A stretch of DNA of 50,674 nucleotides. It comes from a bacterium. Lineage in GTDB: Bacteria > Chlamydiota > Chlamydiia > Chlamydiales > SM23-39. Location: NCBI GenBank assembly GCA_021780355.1, contig JAJXYX010000039.1, positions 1 through 50,674 of the forward strand, in the 5' to 3' direction. Every line of letters starts with the position of its first letter. Positions within the stretch are counted from its first letter, which is position 1. The notes under the pieces are model-generated. The model was not told where the DNA came from. It ran no database searches and was given only the letters and a program-made list of their open reading frames with translations. Shown piece after piece: positions 33,501-42,384 of this stretch. The position numbers were made by a program, and so were the translations under genes.

Positions 33501-34454
33501 ATGAACTATCAAGTAATTGCTTACTACTATCTGGGAGGTCTGGAAGACCCGCGGGCAGAAATTGCCCGTCAAAAGGAATTTTTTGCATCGCGCGATATCA
33601 TGGGGCGGCTTTATATTTCAGAGCAAGGCATTAATGCGCAGATGAGCGCTTTGTCAGCTCATGCAGACGAATATATCGCCTGGATGAGGTCCGATAGCCG
33701 TTTTGCGAACGTCCAGTACAAAGTCCACTGGTCGAACGAACACGCTTTTCCAAAAGCTACAGTGAAATACCGGCGCCAGCTGGTCGCTATTGATTGCGAT
33801 GTCGATTTTTCTCAGATCGGAGAGCATGTGGCTCCTCAAAAGTGGAAAGCCATGTTAGAGGAAAAAGATGAAAATACGATCGTCATCGATGTCCGCAACG
33901 AATATGAATGGAAAGTAGGTCACTTTGAAGGCGCTGATTTGCCTCCTTTTGAAACGTTTCGACAATTTCCTAAGTATGCAGCTGATTTGAAAGAGAAGAG
34001 AGATCCCAAGAAAACGCGCGTCATGATGTATTGCACAGGCGGGATTCGCTGTGAATACTATTCGGCTCTGATGAAAACTGAGGGGTTTGACGAAGTGTAT
34101 CAGCTCGATGGCGGAGTGATCAATTATGGCATGGAATGTGGATCGGACAAGTGGGATGGAAAGCTCTTTGTTTTCGACGATCGCCTTGTCGTTCCCTTAA
34201 GCGAAGATGCCACGACGATTAGCTCATGCAAGCACTGCTCTAAGCCGATAGACGTCTATTATAATTGCGCAAATATGGACTGTAATGAGCTATTTGTTTG
34301 CTGTCAGGATTGTATAAAAACTGTTCGGGGTTGTTGCTGCGCTGACTGCCAGCAAGGCCGCGTGCGGGCATTTAGAGAAGATGGGACAGCGAAACCGTTT
34401 CGTAAATGCAGCCATGAAGAAAAGCAAAAATTATCGTCTTGCTCCTCTTTGTAA
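33501..34454 (+). CDS. trhO: tRNA uridine-34 hydroxylase, rhodanese family
   Basis: A 317-residue protein of the TrhO/YceA family, which makes 5-hydroxyuridine at position 34 of some tRNAs. It has an N-terminal ferredoxin-like domain (GRLYISEQGINAQ), a rhodanese domain with the active cysteine Cys178 in MYCTGGIRCEYYSALM, and a C-terminal cysteine-rich region (CKHCSKPID, CCQDCIKT, CCCADCQQG) that likely binds zinc. ATG 33501 follows GGAG and gives the family N-terminus (MNYQVIAYYY); the ORF can be read from 33372 but that adds 43 unrelated residues. The end overlaps the convergent cysteine-cluster gene by 24 bases. Confidence 0.92.
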   Translation: MNYQVIAYYYLGGLEDPRAEIARQKEFFASRDIMGRLYISEQGINAQMSALSAHADEYIAWMRSDSRFANVQYKVHWSNEHAFPKATVKYRRQLVAIDCDVDFSQIGEHVAPQKWKAMLEEKDENTIVIDVRNEYEWKVGHFEGADLPPFETFRQFPKYAADLKEKRDPKKTRVMMYCTGGIRCEYYSALMKTEGFDEVYQLDGGVINYGMECGSDKWDGKLFVFDDRLVVPLSEDATTISSCKHCSKPIDVYYNCANMDCNELFVCCQDCIKTVRGCCCADCQQGRVRAFREDGTAKPFRKCSHEEKQKLSSCSSL

Positions 34455-35213
34455 AAGATCGAGGATGCGCCTTTTAGTGTCATCTAAGACGACGGTCAGT
34501 CCTGGCTTGATCCCTTTTTCTGAGAGTTCAAAGGCTTTCATGGTGTTGCAAATGCGCCCATCGAGCCTAACGCCGATGCCTTGAGCTCCTACCATGTTGC
34601 CCCAATCGCCGAACATTTCGAGCGACATTTCGCATGCGGTAATGAGAAAGCGGACTTTTCTTTTGCGGTTTTCTGCAATGGCATCGAAAATTTTTTCTCC
34701 GATGTAATGGATCGTGGGGATCCAGACGAGTTTGGCTTGCCGGGGAGCTGCGTGGACGCATTTGCCGATGAAACATTGACCGCAGACAGGATGCGTCTCG
34801 TCGTGGAGGCATGCATCGGTAAAACGTCCGGAAGGGCATTCAAAAGGTTTATGGCAGTAAGAAAAGCCAATGAGGAGCAGAGCCTCGGGATCGTTGTAAA
34901 GCTCTTCAGCAGAGGAGAGGCCGTAGAGAAAAAAATCCCCGTCGCGTTTGTAGCAAGGTTTTTTTAAATAGGATTGGAGTAGGCGAAAAGCGTAGCGGAA
35001 AGGGGATTTGAATACGTGGCGCCAAAAAACCTTTTTTTTATCGTGGCGCAAAAGATAAACTAGTCCCTTCCGTTTAATGCCCTTTTCGGCCATGCCGGGC
35101 ATGTTAGGTAGTTTAGACAGCTTTTTGAGAGGATGAGAACGTTTTAATTCGTCTGCTTGCCGATCCCAAGCGGCTTCAGCGGCTTTCCAATCAGAATATT
35201 CGTCCCAAAACAT
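34431..35213 (-). CDS. cysteine-cluster hypothetical protein (possibly DUF116-like)
   Basis: A 260-residue protein of unknown role. Its centre holds a dense Cys cluster: CHKPFEC, then DAC, then CGQCFIGKC over about 45 residues (near 120-165). Such spacing could hold an iron-sulfur cluster or zinc. The stretch CGQCFIGKCVHAAP reminds me of DUF116, but the match is uncertain. The C-terminal half (VRFLITACEMSLEMFGDWGNMVG) looks like a mixed alpha/beta fold. No signal or membrane span. Its ATG lies only 16 bases from the divergent SNF2 start. Confidence 0.65.
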   Translation of the reverse strand: MFWDEYSDWKAAEAAWDRQADELKRSHPLKKLSKLPNMPGMAEKGIKRKGLVYLLRHDKKKVFWRHVFKSPFRYAFRLLQSYLKKPCYKRDGDFFLYGLSSAEELYNDPEALLLIGFSYCHKPFECPSGRFTDACLHDETHPVCGQCFIGKCVHAAPRQAKLVWIPTIHYIGEKIFDAIAENRKRKVRFLITACEMSLEMFGDWGNMVGAQGIGVRLDGRICNTMKAFELSEKGIKPGLTVVLDDTKRRILDLLQRGARR

Positions 35214-35229
35214 AGAAGGTCTTCGTTTG

Positions 35230-37794
35230 ATGTTGCAGCTAGTTTACAAGATACAGAAAAAAGAGCCTAACGTTCTTCTCGTTCAATTGGAAGAAAAGGG
35301 GATCAAGCGGAATTTGTACCTCGATCAGCTTAAAAGCATCACGGAGCCAGCAGACCGAGAGGCTCTTGCTTTCTTGATTTCAATCCACCTGCGCTCTGCC
35401 AACGTCTCAAGACAGCTCGATACAGCCTCTTTTCGCCATATTGAAGTGAGCACTTCGCAGTCCAATAAAGCGATGCAACTCATGGTGAAAACAGGTCGGC
35501 TTCTATTTAACAATGTGCCCGTCTCTTTTCATCCGATTCCCTGTCCATTGACATGGAAAGGGGAAAAACATTCTGAAAGATCGTGCACGCTCACTGCCTG
35601 GTTGGAAGAGACGCCTTTGAGCAGTGTAAGTTTGATCTTTCCTGGAGAGCCGTATTGGTTTTTGCATCAAGGCGTTTTTCGATGTTTTTCTACAGATGTC
35701 TCTTGGAGCTGGATTGAAAAATTTATCCAGGGGCCGCTTTTATTAGAAGGTACTCATCAAAAGAAATTTTTTGAAGAAGATCCTTTGATTATATGGAACA
35801 CTCAACCCAAAGAGGAAAAGCCTCTCGAAGTGTTTCCCCAGCTTGTCCTTCAAGATGCAACAGGATGTTTTGCCCATTTATGGATGGAATATCCTTCTTT
35901 GGGAAAAGTAGCGTTCGAAGATTTATGTCCGACGATACAAGGAAGAGCGCGTCTTAAAGAAGCTGAAAAGCAGTGGGAAAAAGATTTGTTAGAAACGGGT
36001 TTTATCCGGAAAATGGTCGGAGCGACCCGCTATTTTTGTCCTAGCGATCAAGTTTCTTCTGCTCTTCGTTTTCTTTTAGAGCTCGGATGGCGCGTTGTAG
36101 ATTTTAAAGGGCGCTCAGTGTTTCGTCAAACAGGATTTCATCTCTCGATGCAAGAAAAAAATGAGCGCATTGCCATGGCTGGAGAGTTGCAATTTCAAGA
36201 TAAAACGGCGCCTTTATTTAAACCATCTAGCCGTCTTTGGATGGAACTAGATGAGCGCTCTGTTGGATTGGTCGATCATGACGCGCTGAAATCTTTTACA
36301 GAATTGGTTCAAGACGGCAGCTTAGATCAAGGCATTCTCTATTTGCCTCGGCAAAAAATGTCTCTTCTCTCTTCTTGGATCGATTCGCCGCAAGTCGATT
36401 GGGAAAAGCAGCTTAAGGAAACAGTTGCTCGCATGACCCAGGGCATTGAGCTATCAACTCCCGGCCCTGAGTTCCAAGGAACCCTTCTTCCTTATCAACA
36501 AAAGGGGCTCGATTGGCTCTCTCACCTTCATCGCAGCGGGTTTTCCGGCCTTCTCGCCGACGAGATGGGATTAGGCAAAACTGTCCAGGTACTGGCATTT
36601 TTTTCTCGTCTGCGGACAAATTTGCCGATCTTGATCGTCGCTCCTACTTCTTTACTATTTAACTGGAGCCGCGAGTGCGCTAAATTTTTGCCCCATCTTC
36701 CTACATACATCCATTCTAGCAAAGAGAGGCTGCAAGATCCTCTTGAGCTGCAAAAACTTCCGGTAATCATCACTTCGTATGCTCTTTTGCGCCTGGATGA
36801 ATCTTTGCTTTCCAATATTCATTTTGAAATGATCTTACTCGATGAATCTCAGGCCATTAAAAATAGACAAACGCAAACCGCGGGGAGCGCTTGTAAGCTT
36901 AAAGCAAATTTCCGTCTTTGCCTAAGCGGCACGCCCATTGAAAATCGAAAAGAGGAGTTTGTTTCTCAATTTCAGTTCCTATTGCCAAATCTTTTATCTG
37001 AAACAGATTCTGTCGAGCAGTTGAAAAGAAAATCCCGTCCCTTTTTTCTCCGCCGCTCAAAAAGCGAGGTCGATATGGAGCTTCCAGAAAAAAGAGAGCA
37101 AATCCTTTGGGTGGAAATGACAGAGCCTCAAAAGGAAATGTACTTATCTTATCAAGCGCAATTAAAAAAGGGGCTTTTTCGAAAAATTGAACAAGACGGC
37201 GCTACTATGCATCGGCTGGAGATTTTAGAAGCGATTCTTAGGCTTAGACAGATCTGCTGTGATCCTAGACTGCTTGGGGAATCTTTTTCTGGAGCTAAGA
37301 TTGAGCAGCTGAAAGAAGATCTTGCTGAAATGGCGGCAGAAGGACGGAAAGTTTTGATCTATAGCCAGTTTACCTCTCTTCTTTCATTGTTAAAAAGAGA
37401 ACTTGCAGCCTACCAGCCTCTTTACCTCGACGGCAGCATGGGATTTGCAGAAAGGGGCCATGAGGTACAGCAGTTTCAAGAAGATCCAGAGTCCATTGTT
37501 TTTCTTCTCAGCTTAAAAGCTGGCGGATCGGGTCTTAATTTGACGGCTGCAGATACGGTTCTCCTTTTTGATCCTTGGTGGAATGAAGCGGTTGAGCAGC
37601 AAGCGATTGGAAGGGCGCACCGGATGGGACAGGCAAAGAAAATTTTGGCTAAGCGTTATTTGACTCCTCAAGCTATTGAGGAGAAAATGCTTAGCCTAAA
37701 ACAAAAAAAGCAATCGGTGGCCGATCAACTTCTCTCTAGCTCAGAAGAGGAGTTTAATTGGACTTCGGAGGATTTGCTCCATCTTCTTCTTTAG
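35230..37794 (+). CDS. SNF2-family DNA-dependent ATPase/helicase
   Basis: An 854-residue Swi2/Snf2-type translocase. The C-terminal half carries both RecA-like lobes: Walker A DEMGLGKT at 444-451, APTSLLFNW (motif Ia), DESQ at 538-541 in place of the usual DEAH/DEGH (motif II), LSGTPIENR (motif III), and in the second lobe LKAGGSGLNLTAADTVLLFDPWWN with QAIGRAHRMGQ (motifs V-VI). The N-terminal 430 residues may include a bacterial SNF2 accessory domain and a strand-rich region. Such proteins move on DNA and remodel protein-DNA complexes or assist transcription. ATG 35230 is used; TTG 35227 is in frame. The 3' end overlaps the opposite small gene by 41 bases. Chlamydia carries SNF2 genes too. 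Confidence 0.93.
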   Translation: MLQLVYKIQKKEPNVLLVQLEEKGIKRNLYLDQLKSITEPADREALAFLISIHLRSANVSRQLDTASFRHIEVSTSQSNKAMQLMVKTGRLLFNNVPVSFHPIPCPLTWKGEKHSERSCTLTAWLEETPLSSVSLIFPGEPYWFLHQGVFRCFSTDVSWSWIEKFIQGPLLLEGTHQKKFFEEDPLIIWNTQPKEEKPLEVFPQLVLQDATGCFAHLWMEYPSLGKVAFEDLCPTIQGRARLKEAEKQWEKDLLETGFIRKMVGATRYFCPSDQVSSALRFLLELGWRVVDFKGRSVFRQTGFHLSMQEKNERIAMAGELQFQDKTAPLFKPSSRLWMELDERSVGLVDHDALKSFTELVQDGSLDQGILYLPRQKMSLLSSWIDSPQVDWEKQLKETVARMTQGIELSTPGPEFQGTLLPYQQKGLDWLSHLHRSGFSGLLADEMGLGKTVQVLAFFSRLRTNLPILIVAPTSLLFNWSRECAKFLPHLPTYIHSSKERLQDPLELQKLPVIITSYALLRLDESLLSNIHFEMILLDESQAIKNRQTQTAGSACKLKANFRLCLSGTPIENRKEEFVSQFQFLLPNLLSETDSVEQLKRKSRPFFLRRSKSEVDMELPEKREQILWVEMTEPQKEMYLSYQAQLKKGLFRKIEQDGATMHRLEILEAILRLRQICCDPRLLGESFSGAKIEQLKEDLAEMAAEGRKVLIYSQFTSLLSLLKRELAAYQPLYLDGSMGFAERGHEVQQFQEDPESIVFLLSLKAGGSGLNLTAADTVLLFDPWWNEAVEQQAIGRAHRMGQAKKILAKRYLTPQAIEEKMLSLKQKKQSVADQLLSSSEEEFNWTSEDLLHLLL

Positions 37795-37969
37795 CGACTT
37801 TTTTCCCATCTTGTTCGAGCAGTTCAATCGCAGCTTCTTTGAGAGTTTTAAGTCCTTCCGCAAATCCTAGAGATTTTGTTAACTTCTCTAAATAAGAGAG
37901 TTCGGAAGCTAACTGATCATTAATGAATTCAAGCTTAGCCAATTTTCTCATGAGAGTTTTGTTTTTCAT
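37754..37969 (-). CDS. small coiled-coil protein, unknown function
   Basis: A 71-residue charged protein with a strong ribosome site, AGGAGG a few bases before its ATG. The middle (LAKLEFINDQLASELSYLEKLTKSLG) has heptad spacing of Leu and Ile and should form a coiled coil; the end is Lys/Glu-rich and disordered (GKKVAKEEDGANPPKSN). It resembles the small scaffold or chaperone-like proteins common in Chlamydiae, but no family is recognised. The last 41 bases overlap the SNF2 gene tail. Confidence 0.7.
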   Translation of the reverse strand: MKNKTLMRKLAKLEFINDQLASELSYLEKLTKSLGFAEGLKTLKEAAIELLEQDGKKVAKEEDGANPPKSN

Positions 37970-38128
37970 TGGATCCTCCTAGATCGTCCATTCTTTAATA
38001 GTGCGAATTTCGTGCCACCAAAAAATGAGGTCTTATCAAGCTCTGTCTGACAAGAAATTTCTTAGTTGCAAGAAAATTCCTCTGATGAGAAGCTGTAGGA
38101 TTATGTGGTTTTACAGAAGGTTTATATC

Positions 38129-38533
38129 ATGAAAAACTCGTTATTGAAAAATGTATGGTTTGTGATGGGCAGCAGCCTTTTATTGGCGTGCTCTTGTTCA
38201 GGCCAAAAGTCTCAGCCGGAAAAGCAAAAAGGACCCCAGCAAGATCCTTTTGAGCAACCCGCCGGCATGGATTCAGAAGGGGAAGAGGGAGCCGCTTCGG
38301 ATGTGCTCCAGACTGCATTAGATACTCCATCTGTTGCAGATCTAGATAACAAAACGGAAGAAAAATCGCAGCCAGCTGCCATCTTTGTTACGCCCGTTGT
38401 TGTAGAGGCTGTTAAAATGGAAACAGAGCAGTCAGCATCGTTAGCTCAAGAGTCAAGCGCCGCTAAGGAGTCTAGCTCTCTCCTAGAGACAGTTTCCGTC
38501 TCTTCTGCAGAAACTCCCGCCGCTCTTCAGTAA
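38129..38533 (+). CDS. small putative lipoprotein, Ser/Glu/Ala-rich
   Basis: A 134-residue protein with a lipoprotein signal (KNVWFVMGSSLLLACSCS) ending in a LLAC lipobox. After the lipidated Cys the chain is low-complexity, rich in Ser, Glu, Ala, Gln and Pro with little hydrophobic content, so it is probably disordered and displayed on the periplasmic or outer face. ATG 38129 follows AGAAGG; an in-frame start 24 bases earlier lacks a ribosome site. No homolog is recognised. A good terminator follows it, so it is a single-gene unit. Confidence 0.7.
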   Translation: MKNSLLKNVWFVMGSSLLLACSCSGQKSQPEKQKGPQQDPFEQPAGMDSEGEEGAASDVLQTALDTPSVADLDNKTEEKSQPAAIFVTPVVVEAVKMETEQSASLAQESSAAKESSSLLETVSVSSAETPAALQ

Positions 38534-38536
38534 AAC

Positions 38537-38569
38537 AAATACTTTCCAATTTCTGGAAGGTATTTTATT
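38537..38569 (+). terminator. intrinsic terminator of the small lipoprotein gene
   Basis: Stem AAATACTTTCC / GGAAGGTATTT (one G-T pair) with a 7-base loop, followed by a T-rich tail, starting 4 bases after the stop codon. This is a textbook position and shape. Confidence 0.75.
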
Positions 38570-38607
38570 CAGAAAATCAAAGGGATTCCAAAGGTAAGCG
38601 TTCAGGG

Positions 38608-38811
38608 GGAGGCCTAATTCGTGCCCGTGCCCGGTGGGGCAGCGGGGGCTTCCCCCGACGGTCTCTCTTGCATTCCATTGCCGTTAGATTTTTTTGTAAC
38701 TAAAATTTTTCGTTCCGTACAATCTTCCTGCTATGGAAGACGAGTCTAAAATCGATTTGTTGAGTCACGAACGGTATGGCCCTTTGGTAGGTTTTGAAGG
38801 ACGAAGTCCTT
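38608..38811. repeat. intergenic hairpins, including core of the dispersed repeat (copy E)
   Basis: The gap between the lipoprotein terminator and the YwqK lipoprotein gene holds a very GC-rich stretch with hairpin CGGGGG-CTT-CCCCCG (38643-38657), unlike its surroundings. Next to the YwqK gene stop lies AAGGACGAAGTCCTT (38797-38811), the same stem as in the dispersed repeat. The latter probably serves as terminator for the minus-strand gene. No ORF is supported in the gap. Confidence 0.5.
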
Positions 38812-39785
38812 TAGTTGCCAGTAAGATCTGCGATCAACCGTTCGCGGGTATTCAGCATATCGAATTTTTGGGCAGAGACGGTTTTTCCTTTGAAAAACCA
38901 TTCTGTTTCGGCTGTATCTTCTGTGTAGAATTTGCTCGAGCCGTGTTTTTTATCAGTTTTCCATTCGATTTCGGCGGTGAGGTGGCCGAGATCGTCGTAA
39001 TGGTATTCTGTCCCGTGTTTTAGGCCATTGGCATAGGGGATTTCGGCAATTTTAGAACCGTTGCGATACACTGTTTTAAGACCATCCAAAACGCCATGAT
39101 TCCAGTTGAGCTTCATGAGAGGTTTGCCAGACGCGGTGTATTTTAACTGTTCGCCATGGAGCTGGTAGTCATGATAGTGGGAAATAGTGTGGATTTGTCC
39201 GTTTGGATGGTAGCTGACGCGCTGGACGGCAAAACCATCTTCGATGACATCTCGGGAGAGAAGAGCGCCTGTTCGGTCTCTTTTGATCCGCTCTCCAAAA
39301 CCTGCTTCAACCGTCGATTCCAAGATGTGATCGGGCGTATAGTATTTCCCTTCCATGAGCAGTTCATTGTCATATTCTTCGATGCTGAGGGGAACTCCTT
39401 TTTCATCCCAAGTGGTGACAATGGTTCTATCATCGAACTCAAAAATTTCTTCCTTAAGGGGGGTGCCAGATGTATCGCACTGCGTTTCTTTGAGTAGAGT
39501 GCCAGCGTCGTACATCATGATCTTTTCGATCACATGGCTATGAGGAAAAGTGTAGGTGGTAGGTCCGTGGAGCTGTCCATTTTCATAGGAGCGGGTAATT
39601 TTTACGCCGGTGCCGAGCAGAGTGATGACCTGTCCTTCTTGAGAGCGTTCTTCCCATTCGTCTTCTGTGACATCAAACCCGTATTTGTGGACGTATTTTT
39701 GCGACACGACTTGATTCGTAGCATCATCGGAATTTTGACAAGCCGAAAGTAACACTGCGCTGGCAGCTAGAAAGACGTATTTCAT
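38811..39785 (-). CDS. lipoprotein with YwqK/MORN-like repeats
   Basis: A 324-residue protein with a lipoprotein signal (VFLAASAVLLSAC, Cys16). The body is a series of about 20-25-residue repeats with the pattern NGQLHGPTTYTFP, HPNGQIHTISHYHDYQLHG, NGSKIAEIPYANGLKHG, typical of MORN/YwqK-family proteins, which form beta-strand ladders. The function in Chlamydiae is unknown; related proteins in other bacteria have been called antitoxins or adhesin-like. It lies beside pheT, as a hypothetical lipoprotein gene (CT476) does in C. trachomatis from memory. GAGG precedes the ATG. Confidence 0.78.
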   Translation of the reverse strand: MKYVFLAASAVLLSACQNSDDATNQVVSQKYVHKYGFDVTEDEWEERSQEGQVITLLGTGVKITRSYENGQLHGPTTYTFPHSHVIEKIMMYDAGTLLKETQCDTSGTPLKEEIFEFDDRTIVTTWDEKGVPLSIEEYDNELLMEGKYYTPDHILESTVEAGFGERIKRDRTGALLSRDVIEDGFAVQRVSYHPNGQIHTISHYHDYQLHGEQLKYTASGKPLMKLNWNHGVLDGLKTVYRNGSKIAEIPYANGLKHGTEYHYDDLGHLTAEIEWKTDKKHGSSKFYTEDTAETEWFFKGKTVSAQKFDMLNTRERLIADLTGN

Positions 39786-39831
39786 TGAGTGGACCTCTTC
39801 AACAATGGATCTGTACTGATCTTATTAGGAT

Positions 39832-42195
39832 CTAGCGCAATGATGCAAGAACAATTTGCATTAATTTTGCATGTTCCGCCTCTACTTCCTCAAAGGAGAT
39901 CGTTTTTAAAAGATCTCGATAAGTGAAGCGCAGCGTCACATTTTGTGTTTCGGAGACGAATCGATCGATCAATTCTGCTTTTTCCAAGAGAGGGGAGCGG
40001 AAAGAGGCGATCGCGTCAAAAATAGGTTGAACAGAAGCTTCTTTAGATAAAGGAATGGTCCAATCCCGTTCGGAAGAGGGAAAAAGAGAAATAGGTTTCA
40101 TGATTTGAGGGGTAGATTGTTGAGCTAGCAAAGGATTTAGGCTGAGCTCTGCGTAGAGAGCTCGCTGTTTGATATCCAGGGGTTCTAATAAGAGCGGGTG
40201 AACTTCTCCAAATGAGCCTATCGGGAGCTCTCCGAGGTAGATCGAAGCTTGGCGTCCTGGATGAAAGCTAGGATGGGCAGAAGGACGGTAAGAGATATCT
40301 CCCACATGGATCGAATCGAAGAGATTTTCGAGAAGTCCTTTCAGATCGTAAAAATCATAGTCGGCGGGTTTTTTATCCCAATGAAGGGGAGTCGATTTGC
40401 CCGTTAAAAAAACGCCGGCCATAGGAAGTTCGATCTTCTTTCCTTGTTCCTCAAAGTAAATATGTCCTAGTTCAAAACCTGCAAACGAATGGTTTTTTTG
40501 ATCTGTATTATATTGGACGACTTGTAAAAATGCGGGAAGAAGCGAGGGGCGAAGAATCGAATAGTCTTCAGATTTCGCGTGCAAGACGCGTAAAAACTGG
40601 ACTTGAGGAAGGCGCGCTTCAACGGCGAGCTCTGCGAGTTTTGGGCTGATTAAATCGCAAGTGACCACTTCTTGGAGGCCTAGCGCGGCAAAGCGGTTTC
40701 GCAGCTTTCTTTCAAAGAGAAAAAGAAGGTCGTGGGGAAGCGAGGTCGCTGTGTAAAAAGGGGATTTTTTCTCGAAAGAGTTATATCCATAGATGCGGGC
40801 TACCTCTTCGATGAGATCGATCTCTTCTGCGATATCAAAACGGGAGATGGGGACATGCACAGTCCAACTTTCTGCTTCCTGTTGATGCACCTTGAAACCA
40901 AGCCGATGAAAAATTTCTTCGATTTCATGTAGAGAAAGAGCGGATCCCAGAAGTTGATTGACCCTTTTTGGGCGGCAGAGGATTTTTTTAGGGGCAAAAG
41001 GAGCGGGGTGAGTGTCGATCGTTCCGGAGCATAGCCGTCCTTTGCAAAGAGAGAGGAATAAAGCGGACGCTTCATCTAAAGCCGCTTGCATCGCGTCGGG
41101 ATCAATCCCTTTTTCAAAGCGGAGCGAGCTTTCCGAGCGGAGGTTTATTTTTTTTGACGCCGTCCGAATCGTTGTCGGATCGAAGAAAGCAGCTTCTAAA
41201 AAGACCCTCTTTGTTTGCAGCGATACGGAAGTGTTTGCTCCTCCCATGAGGCCAGCGAGCGCGACAGGTTTTTTTTCGTCGCATATAAGAAGAGTTCCTT
41301 TCGAAACCTCTCGCTCTACATCGTCTAAACAGAGAAACGAAATGTCCTCGAAAGCTGGAGCGACTCGAAGATTGCCCTCTAAAAGATCTGCATCAAAAGC
41401 GTGCATGGGCTGTCCCCATTTGAGCAGAATGTAGTTTGTGATGTCGACGGCGTTGTTGATCGGACGGATATTGGAGGCTTTGAGTGTCTGCTGCAGCCAA
41501 AAAGGGGAAGGGCCGATGACGACATCTTCGATGGTTCGCCCCATGTATCTAGGGCAAAGATCTTCCTGTTCGACAGACGCTTGGATGGTTTGAGGATGTC
41601 CTGTAGGCAGTTTTATCTGTGCAGCGCTTTGCATGGGGAGATTGAGCGAAGCGGACAGTTCTCTCGCAATCCCGCGCGCGCTGAGGCAATAGCCTAAATT
41701 CGGCGTTAGAGAAAGTTCAAAGACAGGATCCCAAAGATGGTTTAGCAAATCTTCTCCTGGTATTAAATCTTTTTCTAACTCCATGATTCCATCATGATCT
41801 TCAGATCCGATCAGTTCAGCAGCGGAGCAAAGCATGCCGAACGATTCGATGCCGCGCAGTTTGGCAGCTTTGATGGTGAAAGAATGCCCCTTTTCATCTG
41901 TGAGCTCGGCCCCAAGGCGGGCAAAAGCGGTTTTGATCCCAGGTCGGCAATTCGGGGCTCCGCATACGACTTGATGGAGAGCTGTCCCATCATTCACTTC
42001 GGCGATTTGCAGTTTTTCGGCGTTTGGATGGGGTTTTACGGAGAGAACTTCGGCTACAACAACGCCTTGAAACGGAGGTTTTTCATGCAAGATGGCGTCC
42101 ACTTCAATGCCAAGCAGCGTCAAGGCCTCTCCGATTTGAACAGGGGAAAGTTCGATGGGAAGAAAAGATTTGAGCAGCGAGAGAGGGAGTTTCAT
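39832..42195 (-). CDS. pheT: phenylalanyl-tRNA synthetase beta subunit
   Basis: A 787-residue beta subunit of the alpha2-beta2 PheRS. In order it has the EMAP-like tRNA-binding domain near residues 40-150 (VVVAEVLSVKPHPNAEKLQI), the B3/B4 editing domain (LCPRYMGRTIEDVVIG, SSLRFEKGIDP), the B5 domain, the class II-like core (RNRFAALGLQEVVTCDLISP) and the C-terminal anticodon-binding domain (FPSSERDWTIPLSKEASV). Length matches E. coli PheT (795). The alpha subunit gene is not adjacent, as in Chlamydia. AGGAAAG precedes the ATG. Confidence 0.97.
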   Translation of the reverse strand: MKLPLSLLKSFLPIELSPVQIGEALTLLGIEVDAILHEKPPFQGVVVAEVLSVKPHPNAEKLQIAEVNDGTALHQVVCGAPNCRPGIKTAFARLGAELTDEKGHSFTIKAAKLRGIESFGMLCSAAELIGSEDHDGIMELEKDLIPGEDLLNHLWDPVFELSLTPNLGYCLSARGIARELSASLNLPMQSAAQIKLPTGHPQTIQASVEQEDLCPRYMGRTIEDVVIGPSPFWLQQTLKASNIRPINNAVDITNYILLKWGQPMHAFDADLLEGNLRVAPAFEDISFLCLDDVEREVSKGTLLICDEKKPVALAGLMGGANTSVSLQTKRVFLEAAFFDPTTIRTASKKINLRSESSLRFEKGIDPDAMQAALDEASALFLSLCKGRLCSGTIDTHPAPFAPKKILCRPKRVNQLLGSALSLHEIEEIFHRLGFKVHQQEAESWTVHVPISRFDIAEEIDLIEEVARIYGYNSFEKKSPFYTATSLPHDLLFLFERKLRNRFAALGLQEVVTCDLISPKLAELAVEARLPQVQFLRVLHAKSEDYSILRPSLLPAFLQVVQYNTDQKNHSFAGFELGHIYFEEQGKKIELPMAGVFLTGKSTPLHWDKKPADYDFYDLKGLLENLFDSIHVGDISYRPSAHPSFHPGRQASIYLGELPIGSFGEVHPLLLEPLDIKQRALYAELSLNPLLAQQSTPQIMKPISLFPSSERDWTIPLSKEASVQPIFDAIASFRSPLLEKAELIDRFVSETQNVTLRFTYRDLLKTISFEEVEAEHAKLMQIVLASLR

Positions 42196-42384
42196 AAGAA
42201 TTTCTTTCCTGTTGTTGTACCAAACTATTTAAGCACAATTAAATAATCTGGGGCAAGGATGAACCTATCTCAGAATTCTTAACATTTGCTTTTGGCGCCT
42301 TTTTTGACATATTTCGGTATAGGTTCATTGCTTCTTCTCAATTTATCATTTTTTTTATATGATGAGTCGAACCCCTACTGGCAA

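Noticed and set aside
38052-38063. 12-base palindrome AAGAAATTTCTT upstream of the small lipoprotein gene
   Set aside because: AT-rich palindromes of this length arise easily by chance and no promoter could be placed around it.
42305-42333. promoter for the LysM gene
   Set aside because: TTGACA is perfect, but at 17-18 bases there is only ATTGCT/TTGCTT, too poor a -10 to list.
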